The notes beneath the pieces are model-generated. The model ran no database searches and was not told the origin of the DNA. It saw nothing but the letters and a program-made list of their open reading frames with translations. From assembly GCA_036310525.1 (NCBI GenBank), contig JAXJRQ010000008.1, forward strand, positions 1-5,444: a stretch of 5,444 nucleotides of DNA, written 5' to 3'. Shown here piece by piece: positions 1 through 4,141 of the stretch. The translations under genes were made by a program, and so were the position numbers. Origin of the DNA: UBA4716 sp036310525 (GTDB lineage: Bacteria; Bacillota; Clostridia; UBA1381). Every line of letters starts with the position of its first letter. Position 1 is the stretch's first letter.

Positions 1-108
1 ACACTGTTTTTGCCGATGGTAAAATTCAATTTGTTCTTGAGTTTCTCACCGTCGGCACTTATTTTTTTGCATTGTTTTTCCTAAACTGTCAAGGGTGACG
101 ATTTTCAT
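1..108 (-). pseudogene. Small reading frame broken by a one-base shift at an A7 run; runs off the left edge
   Basis: On the minus strand an ATG at 106-108 opens MKIVTLDSLGKTMQKNKCRR and stops at 46-48. If the run of seven A (plus-strand T62-T68) is read one base short, the frame instead continues as ISADGEKLKNKLNFTIGKNS and stays open to the edge of the window. The composition after the shift (Lys/Asn/Gly with alternating hydrophobics) looks more protein-like than the Cys-Arg-Arg ending of the unshifted frame. The ATG lies one codon after the stop of the preceding 20-codon ORF and in the same frame, so translation could restart there; I see no strong Shine-Dalgarno of its own. It could be a decayed gene, a sequencing or assembly indel, or real slippage at A7. 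The product is not recognised, and the fragment is too short to decide. Confidence 0.3.
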
Positions 109-111
109 AGC

Positions 112-174
112 TTAATTTACACTATCGTATTCACTGAATTCCTTTGCTTTTTTTCTTTGCTTTGTATCTTTCAT
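112..174 (-). CDS. Hypothetical 20-aa basic peptide ORF downstream of the large secreted protein
   Basis: This is a 20-codon ORF beginning MKDTKQRKKAKEFSEYD and ending at a TAA at 112-114. The first half is strongly basic (Lys/Arg at about half of residues 2-11) and the second half is acidic and polar; there is no signal peptide or membrane segment. What supports it is the ribosome binding site: TTGGAG with GGAG at 183-186, 8 nt before the ATG. It also sits 21 nt after the stop of the large secreted-protein gene and just before another ATG (TAA-GCT-ATG). It may be a true small peptide, a leader whose translation feeds the next frame, or the N-terminus of a gene broken by a stop. No function can be assigned. 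Confidence 0.35.
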   Translation of the reverse strand: MKDTKQRKKAKEFSEYDSVN

Positions 175-195
175 ATTTGTTTCTCCAATAATTTT

Positions 196-2634
196 TTAAC
201 CTTCAAACAACATAACCGCTTCTGTCGGAATCATCATTTTTCCGTCCGAAATCATTACTGTGCCGTTCCCTGCATTTTCACCCTCAGTAAATGACACCTC
301 GACATCGCCCACACTCACATGTGCGGTATTTGTCTCGCTTATCCACTCTATACTTCCACCCAGAAGATTACAAAGACTCCTTAAGGAAATATACCAAATA
401 CCGTTAATTTCCTCAGGCTCATTTTCAAATCCTAAATATCTGCCGTTTAGTTGTATAACTGGAGCATCCGTGTTAAGCTTTTGCAATTCAATTTCGACAT
501 CTTCATTCACAAGTATATTTTCGTTTTTACGCCCTATCTTCTCAATTTCACACGGAACTTCAAGCTCTGTCCAGTAAACACCATTTGCCGAAACATATAT
601 ACTTCTTCCCGAGATATAGTAATATATATCACCTATTGAATCTATATACAGCGGTTGTCTGCCCTCATAAATTACAGTATTGAAATTCAGTCCGTCCTCT
701 GAAAGACAAATTTCGCCATGCCTTGAAGAAGCCGCAAATTTTCCGTAGTTGTAGCACGGAAGATTGAGGCTGTTTCCGAGCAGATTCCAGTTGTTGCCGT
801 CCGATGAATAATAATTTGAGCCTGCCTTTATATAATAAATGCCAAAAGCACCCGAAGAAGCCGACGGATAAATTTCAAAATTATCCTTACGCTTAAGATT
901 AAAGCTTTCGTCAAGCATCCACACTTCACGGTAAAAATCCCTTACATTATAATACGGAATACCGCTGTGCTGAGTATTGTTTACTATATAACCGTCACCC
1001 GTCCATGTGACTTTTATTTCACTGCTTGTTTCAAAAATTGATTTAACTTCACTGCTTATAGGAATTTCCGTCCACACCTCAAGGTCAGCCGAGGTGTATA
1101 ATTTACCGTCTTCAAATTTCAGGTACTCCCTGCCCGTATATTTTGAATCACGCACATTGTACACATAATTTGAATCATACGTATATACAGGTGAAGCATA
1201 GTCGTTTACGACAAACGAATTTTCCATACCGCCGGGATAATTTGTAGTAAGAATGACAGTCAGAATAAATTTAACGCTTTCCTTTGCAGGTACTCTTATA
1301 TTCACAAGTCTGTCGCTTTCCTTGACTCCTACCGTTCCTTTTGTGAGAGGATAACCATCGGCAATATTTCCGTTTTCGTCACGTAATATAATGAGGTTAT
1401 TTGCTCCCGTATTAAGGCAGTAATTAAGCCATCTGTCGGTATAGCCGTCGTTCGTTACGGTAACATGATAGTTCTGGAACACACCATAGTTTCCTAAAGA
1501 ATTGCAGTATTCCTCACTTATGTCCTTTGTAATCTCAAAATTAGGCACAAAATTGCGTTTTGTAAAGCCTATGCCTGATTTATATTCCCACAAAAGCGCA
1601 TGGTTTGTATCAAAATGCCACACGTCATCTTTTTCCTCATCCTTTATACCGTTTCCGTAATATCTTTTCTTTGACGGGTCTTTATACTCAAAAGCAAGCA
1701 TACAGCTTTCCGCTACATTATTCTTGTTCCATATATCTGATGTAGGATTGAGATTTGTATACCATGTTGTGACTGTATTTCCCTCAGGTGCGTATCTGTT
1801 ATATACGGTAACGGGAAGCTTTGCTCCGTCATAGACATCAGACGGAATTACAAGGTCAATATATGCATCCACCTGATTTTGTGAATTTGCAACACCCTTC
1901 ATTTCATACTGCGGAATGAATGAGCCGAACGCTATATTTTTACTTACGTATTTACGGTTCCCCGTTACACCTCCGTCCGACCTTATTGCAAGCACATTTA
2001 TATCACAAATACCGCTTAGTATTTCAAAATCCGTCATTAGATGAACGGGACGCCATATCGGAACTGCACGATAGTTGGGAATAAATTCACTCAGATATAC
2101 CGTCTCGCCTGCCTTTATACTAAACTTAACAGCCTCAAACGGAACGGGTTTATACTTTTCCCCCGAATCAAGCTTTGATATTTCCTCGCCGAGATAGCTT
2201 GCCCATGCAGTAAAACAACCCCAGTCCTTTTCAGCCGTATACTCTTCACGGTTTATATAATACTTTACGTTTTCAGGCACTTCAAATCCCATTGCTGTAA
2301 TAACAACGTCAGTATCCTCTTTTGCACGAAACATCACGTCAAGCTCAATATCAAAGCCTTTACCGCTCATTATACCGTAGCTGTCCTTAATTTCGGTATG
2401 ATTAACATGCGACGCAAACAGCGTATACTTATCAGCGCCCATATCTTCATTCGACATTATGAAACGTGGGTTCATGTTACTGTTATCCGCAAGGTCACTG
2501 CGGAAGATAAATTCACGATTATTACAGTATATATATTTTCCGCCCTCACGAGGGATAAATTTCAGTTCGGCAGCATTTGCGCCGCTTATGGCAAATATAA
2601 ATATTGCGCTTAGCAAAATTAATAACTTTTTCAT
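196..2634 (-). CDS. Secreted 812-aa protein with Asp-box-like repeats and C-terminal copper-amine-oxidase-type stalk domain
   Basis: This is an exported protein, probably acting outside the cell or at the cell surface. I place the start at ATG 2634 (MKKLLILL) rather than at 2655, because AAAGGGG at 2642-2648 lies 7 nt before it. Residues 1-21 form a signal peptide (KK, hydrophobic core, A-N-A|A cleavage) with no lipobox. Residues about 22-500 are rich in aromatic and beta-prone stretches and match no family I recognise. Four short motifs of the form Y/I/C-x-S-x-[D/N]-G-x-x-W/F follow at about 512-524 (LYTSADLEVWTEI), 607-619 (NYYSSDGNNWNLL), 642-654 (ICLSEDGLNFNTV) and 679-691 (IYVSANGVYWTEL). 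They resemble sialidase/BNR Asp boxes and suggest beta-propeller-like blades. Residues about 724-812 fit the copper amine oxidase N-terminal 'stalk' domain (LNGRYLGF, then ISLRSLCNLLGGSIEW, then MMIPTEAV). That domain is common as an accessory module in Bacillota and does not imply oxidase activity. There is no LPXTG motif, C-terminal helix or SLH domain, so attachment is unclear. No catalytic function is assignable. Confidence 0.85.
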   Translation of the reverse strand: MKKLLILLSAIFIFAISGANAAELKFIPREGGKYIYCNNREFIFRSDLADNSNMNPRFIMSNEDMGADKYTLFASHVNHTEIKDSYGIMSGKGFDIELDVMFRAKEDTDVVITAMGFEVPENVKYYINREEYTAEKDWGCFTAWASYLGEEISKLDSGEKYKPVPFEAVKFSIKAGETVYLSEFIPNYRAVPIWRPVHLMTDFEILSGICDINVLAIRSDGGVTGNRKYVSKNIAFGSFIPQYEMKGVANSQNQVDAYIDLVIPSDVYDGAKLPVTVYNRYAPEGNTVTTWYTNLNPTSDIWNKNNVAESCMLAFEYKDPSKKRYYGNGIKDEEKDDVWHFDTNHALLWEYKSGIGFTKRNFVPNFEITKDISEEYCNSLGNYGVFQNYHVTVTNDGYTDRWLNYCLNTGANNLIILRDENGNIADGYPLTKGTVGVKESDRLVNIRVPAKESVKFILTVILTTNYPGGMENSFVVNDYASPVYTYDSNYVYNVRDSKYTGREYLKFEDGKLYTSADLEVWTEIPISSEVKSIFETSSEIKVTWTGDGYIVNNTQHSGIPYYNVRDFYREVWMLDESFNLKRKDNFEIYPSASSGAFGIYYIKAGSNYYSSDGNNWNLLGNSLNLPCYNYGKFAASSRHGEICLSEDGLNFNTVIYEGRQPLYIDSIGDIYYYISGRSIYVSANGVYWTELEVPCEIEKIGRKNENILVNEDVEIELQKLNTDAPVIQLNGRYLGFENEPEEINGIWYISLRSLCNLLGGSIEWISETNTAHVSVGDVEVSFTEGENAGNGTVMISDGKMMIPTEAVMLFEG

Positions 2635-2641
2635 GAAAAAT

Positions 2642-2648
2642 CCCCTTT
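2642..2648 (-). promoter_or_regulatory. Ribosome binding site that decides the start of the large secreted protein
   Basis: The minus strand reads AAAGGGG here, complementary to the 16S rRNA 3' end, with a 7-nt spacer (ATTTTTC) before ATG 2634. The alternative upstream ATG at 2655 would place this site inside the coding sequence and would put MSERGFF in front of a signal peptide that already begins ideally with MKK. Confidence 0.75.
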
Positions 2649-2675
2649 CAGACATGCTTTATATTTCAATCATCA

Positions 2676-2704
2676 ATACACGGTTAATTTTTTGATTTTG
2701 TCAA
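2676..2704 (-). promoter_or_regulatory. Possible promoter of the large secreted-protein gene
   Basis: A perfect -35 (TTGACA, 2699-2704) is followed at 17-18 nt by a weak -10 (GTGTAT at 2676-2681, or TGTATT at 2675-2680). The leader would then be about 35 nt. A second possibility uses TATAAA at 2658-2663 with TTAACC at 2682-2687, giving a leader of under 20 nt. The -35 is convincing; the choice of -10 is not. Confidence 0.4.
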
Positions 2705-2740
2705 GTCAGGATAATTTTTTTGTCCCTTGTATATCAAACT

Positions 2741-2754
2741 TATAAAGACTGTAT
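2741..2754. repeat. 14-bp direct repeat TATAAAGACTGTAT, copy 1
   Basis: The same 14 bases occur exactly at 3113-3126. This copy lies just left of the 115-bp palindromic repeat, and the other lies just right of the MITE-like element, so the pair brackets the repeat cluster at 2775-3086. It may be an old flanking duplication or part of a repeated promoter-like segment. Confidence 0.5.
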
Positions 2755-2774
2755 AAACTGGATGCCACTTATAA

Positions 2775-2889
2775 AATGAATAATTAATAATGAATGATGA
2801 ATAATTGTGGTTGAAAATCGCTTTGCGATTTTCTTCATTAATTTTTCATTATTCAATATTCATCAGCGTAGCGGCTTCATTATTCATTA
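2775..2889. repeat. 115-bp palindromic intergenic repeat, copy 1
   Basis: This AT-rich element is about 90% identical by eye to 3716-3832, in the same orientation. Its ends are a perfect 10-bp inverted repeat (AATGAATAAT at 2775-2784, ATTATTCATT at 2879-2888). The middle is a hairpin, GAAAATCGC-TTT-GCGATTTTC. Similarity to the other copy extends weakly outward on the left (TGCCACT about 10 nt before both). It encodes nothing. It looks like a small non-autonomous palindromic element of the MITE or REP type, or a fragment of one. Confidence 0.8.
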
Positions 2890-2947
2890 ATTCCATCTAT
2901 TTGATGAAATCTTTATATGCTCATGTTATATTAGGGACTAAATTTTT

Positions 2948-3086
2948 AAAGGCTTCCCCTTGAGGGGAAGCTGTCACGAAGTGACTGATGAGGTGTAGAT
3001 TGCGAAAGCAATCGTTATTTTTAAATTTGTCGTTTTCCACCTCATCCACCGCAAGCGGTCCCCCTTCCCCTCAAGGGGAAGGCTTT
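2948..3086. mobile_element. 139-bp MITE-like palindromic element with nested hairpins
   Basis: The two halves are inverted copies: AAAGGCTTCCCCTTGAGGGG at the left end matches the reverse complement of the right end with one mismatch, and GATGAGGTG near 2987 reappears inverted as CACCTCATC near 3038. Five hairpins are visible: GCTTCCCC/GGGGAAGC (2952-2971), GTCAC-GAA-GTGAC (2973-2985), GATTGC-GAAA-GCAATC with a GNRA loop (2998-3013), ACCGC-AA-GCGGT (3048-3059) and CCTTCCCC/GGGGAAGG (3063-3082). It has no transposase and no credible ORF, and it is more GC-rich than the DNA around it. From memory, repeats of this look are common in gut Clostridia genomes. The GC-rich end hairpins could weakly terminate transcription in both directions, but the T runs after them are short. 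No clear target-site duplication is seen. Confidence 0.75.
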
Positions 3087-3091
3087 CATAA

Positions 3092-3108
3092 TTCGACATC
3101 TTTCGACA
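3092..3108 (-). promoter_or_regulatory. Tandem Spo0A-box-like heptamers (TGTCGAA x2)
   Basis: The minus strand reads TGTCGAA-AGA-TGTCGAA. Both heptamers fit the Spo0A box TGNCGAA, head to tail with a 10-bp period, which is the layout known for the paired boxes at Bacillus subtilis abrB. The pair lies downstream (about +47 to +63) of the minus-strand promoter at 3161-3189 and next to the MITE-like element. No gene starts nearby: the closest minus-strand start is 2634. Function is inferred from the motif only. Confidence 0.4.
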
Positions 3109-3112
3109 CTCA

Positions 3113-3126
3113 TATAAAGACTGTAT
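3113..3126. repeat. 14-bp direct repeat TATAAAGACTGTAT, copy 2
   Basis: This is an exact second copy of 2741-2754. Here it sits within a short inverted repeat, CTCATA-9-TATGAG (3110-3130), which the other copy lacks. Confidence 0.5.
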
Positions 3127-3133
3127 GAGCCTA

Positions 3134-3165
3134 ATACAACGATTTAAAATATTAATTCGTTGTAT
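3134..3165. repeat. 9-bp inverted repeat overlapping the orphan promoter's -10 and start region
   Basis: ATACAACGA (3134-3142) and TCGTTGTAT (3157-3165) are perfect inverted copies around a 14-nt AT-only centre. The right arm covers most of the -10 hexamer at 3161-3166, so the dyad is placed as an operator would be. It is a poor intrinsic terminator for the transporter gene: it is AT-rich, has a long loop and is followed by no T run on the minus strand. Confidence 0.5.
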
Positions 3166-3189
3166 ATTAAGATTAAAAAATTATGTCAA
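3161..3189 (-). promoter_or_regulatory. Near-consensus sigma-A promoter without an obvious gene
   Basis: TTGACA (3184-3189), a 17-nt spacer and TATACA (3161-3166) read leftward, with a predicted start near 3154. It lies just downstream of the transporter stop codon and overlaps the inverted repeat at 3134-3165. The next minus-strand start with a good ribosome binding site is 2634, more than 500 nt away and beyond both repeats. The product may be a short non-coding RNA ending at the MITE-like hairpins, a long structured leader for the secreted-protein gene, or nothing. Confidence 0.5.
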
Positions 3190-3200
3190 CAAGATAGTAT

Positions 3201-3614
3201 TTATATAACCATAAATAACGTTCCCAAGCCTATAAGAATACATCCTATCAATGACTTGGTCGTAAATTGCTCATGCAAGAAAACAAAAGCTAAAATCAAA
3301 GTAATTACAACACTCAGTTTATCAACAGGAACAACCTTGGATGTTTCACCTATTTGCAGTGCTTTATAGTAACATAACCACGATGCCCCTGTTGCCAATC
3401 CCGATAAAATAAGGAACCACCAGCTCTTTTTGTCTATATCCATTATTCCACTCTGAACATTTGTAAGAAACACCATTCCCCAAGACATAATTAAAACAAC
3501 AGCTGTCCTTATTGCTGTTGCTAAATTTGAATTGACTCCTTCTATACCGATTTTAGCCAGTATTGAAGTGAGCGCTGCAAATACTGCTGACAGCAGAGCA
3601 AATATAAACCACAT
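3201..3614 (-). CDS. Small EamA-family (DMT superfamily) membrane protein, single 5-helix repeat
   Basis: This 137-aa integral membrane protein is predicted to be a transporter of small molecules; the substrate is unknown. Five hydrophobic segments can be seen at about 2-20, 31-51, 65-85, 96-114 and 119-137. The last 45 residues carry the typical EamA pattern: a VVPVDKLSVVITLILAF helix, an acidic LHE turn, then KSLIGCILIGLGTL. Most EamA proteins have two such repeats (ten helices, about 280-300 aa). This is one complete repeat, like the short stand-alone EamA proteins, and would need to dimerise to form a pathway. The start is supported by AGAGG ending 8 nt before ATG 3614, and the first helix begins at residue 2. 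It is a single-gene unit with its own promoter (3671-3699) and no clear terminator. No partner gene lies beside it. Direct copies of a 115-bp repeat bracket it at 2775 and 3716. Confidence 0.85.
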   Translation of the reverse strand: MWFIFALLSAVFAALTSILAKIGIEGVNSNLATAIRTAVVLIMSWGMVFLTNVQSGIMDIDKKSWWFLILSGLATGASWLCYYKALQIGETSKVVPVDKLSVVITLILAFVFLHEQFTTKSLIGCILIGLGTLFMVI

Positions 3615-3670
3615 ATCAATTGCCTCTTCTCTTTTTTATTATTAATTAATTCTATCCATTGAATAAAATA

Positions 3671-3699
3671 CTTATAGAATGAGTGAACGCTGTAGTCAA
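3671..3699 (-). promoter_or_regulatory. Promoter of the EamA-family gene
   Basis: TTGACT (3694-3699), a 17-nt spacer and TATAAG (3671-3676) on the minus strand give a start near 3664 and a leader of about 50 nt that includes the ribosome binding site. The hexamers match the sigma-A consensus 5/6 and 5/6. Confidence 0.6.
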
Positions 3700-3715
3700 T
3701 GTGCCACTGACTACA

Positions 3716-3832
3716 AATGAATAATTAATAATGAATTATGAATAATTTCGGTTGAAAATCGCCAAATGCGATTTTCCTCATTAATTTTTCATTATTCAAT
3801 ATTCATCAGCGCAGCAATTTCATTATTCATTA
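3716..3832. repeat. 117-bp palindromic intergenic repeat, copy 2
   Basis: This is the second copy of the element at 2775-2889, in the same orientation and starting 941 bp further right. The 10-bp terminal inverted repeats are kept (3716-3725 and 3822-3831). The central hairpin keeps both 9-bp arms while the loop differs (CAAAT instead of TTT). Most other differences are single bases, several of them in the stretch just before the right end. No coding content is seen. Confidence 0.8.
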
Positions 3833-3855
3833 CGTTTTGTACATTGTGCAAAACG
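3833..3855. repeat. 10-bp hairpin abutting repeat copy 2
   Basis: CGTTTTGTAC-ATT-GTGCAAAACG folds into a 10-bp stem with one G-T pair and a 3-nt loop. It starts exactly where the 117-bp repeat ends and has no counterpart at copy 1. No T run follows on either strand, so it is not a typical terminator. Its role is unknown. Confidence 0.5.
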
Positions 3856-3885
3856 CTTGAACGATTTAGATGCCAATTAATCTTA

Positions 3886-4004
3886 ATGAATTGACAACTA
3901 TCGTTGTCATGAATCGGCTAAAGCCATGAATTCTCGCTATCACTCCATGAATTGAATTGCCTGTATAATGCACGAAGTGCAATTCATGTCGTAAGGCAAT
4001 TCAT
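3886..4004. repeat. ATGAATT-punctuated palindromic repeat array
   Basis: The heptamer ATGAATT (once ATGAATC) occurs at 3886, 3909, 3926 and 3947, then inverted as AATTCAT at 3981 and 3998. The segments between are mostly small hairpins: GACAAC-TATC-GTTGTC (3893-3908), GGCT-AA-AGCC (3916-3925) and TGCAC-GAA-GTGCA (3969-3981). The last is enclosed by a 10-bp stem, TGAATTGCCT/AGGCAATTCA (3953-3962 and 3994-4003). It looks like a REP/MITE-type element built from a spaced heptamer. It lies upstream of the promoter at 4081 and encodes nothing credible. Confidence 0.65.
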
Positions 4005-4080
4005 TGAATTTACTTTGCAAACTCATTTTATCACATTTTGGTAAAAAATGCAACGGAAACATATATTAAAAAGTGTGTTC

Positions 4081-4109
4081 TTGACCTTATGTAAATATTA
4101 TGTTATAAT
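4081..4109 (+). promoter_or_regulatory. Strong sigma-A promoter of the Met_gamma_lyase-family gene
   Basis: TTGACC (4081-4086), a 17-nt spacer and a perfect TATAAT (4104-4109), preceded by an extended -10 TG at 4101-4102, predict a start near 4116. The leader is about 26 nt and contains GGAGG, leaving no room for a riboswitch or attenuator. Confidence 0.8.
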
Positions 4110-4141
4110 TCTTGTGTTAATTACCAATCGGAGGAATACAC

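Noticed and set aside
11..57. Possible intrinsic terminator on the plus strand (TGCCGATGGT / ACCGTCGGCA stem followed by CTTATTTTTTT)
   Set aside because: The loop is 27 nt and the T run is offset by several bases. The same DNA reads as a plausible minus-strand protein fragment after the A7 shift, so the dyad may be chance.
260..639. Plus-strand open frames opposite the secreted-protein gene
   Set aside because: They are antisense shadows with low-complexity Ser/Phe/Ile composition, no ribosome binding sites, and full overlap with a well-supported CDS.
2635..2655. Upstream start at 2655 adding MSERGFF to the secreted protein
   Set aside because: The Shine-Dalgarno AAAGGGG lies inside this extension and fits ATG 2634, and the signal peptide begins naturally at MKK.
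3043..3113. Minus-strand 23-codon ORF (MSVERCRIMKAFPLRGRG...) across the 0A-like pair and the MITE-like element
   Set aside because: It has no ribosome binding site, and the translated part is mostly repeat-element hairpin. Such frames recur at copies of the repeat without being genes.
2775..4004. CRISPR array
   Set aside because: Repeats are too few, unevenly spaced and differ in sequence and orientation. There are no unique spacers of constant length and no cas genes.
4110..4141. Riboswitch or attenuator controlling the Met_gamma_lyase-family gene
   Set aside because: The predicted leader is only about 26 nt and is taken up by the ribosome binding site. No S-box or T-box elements are visible upstream.
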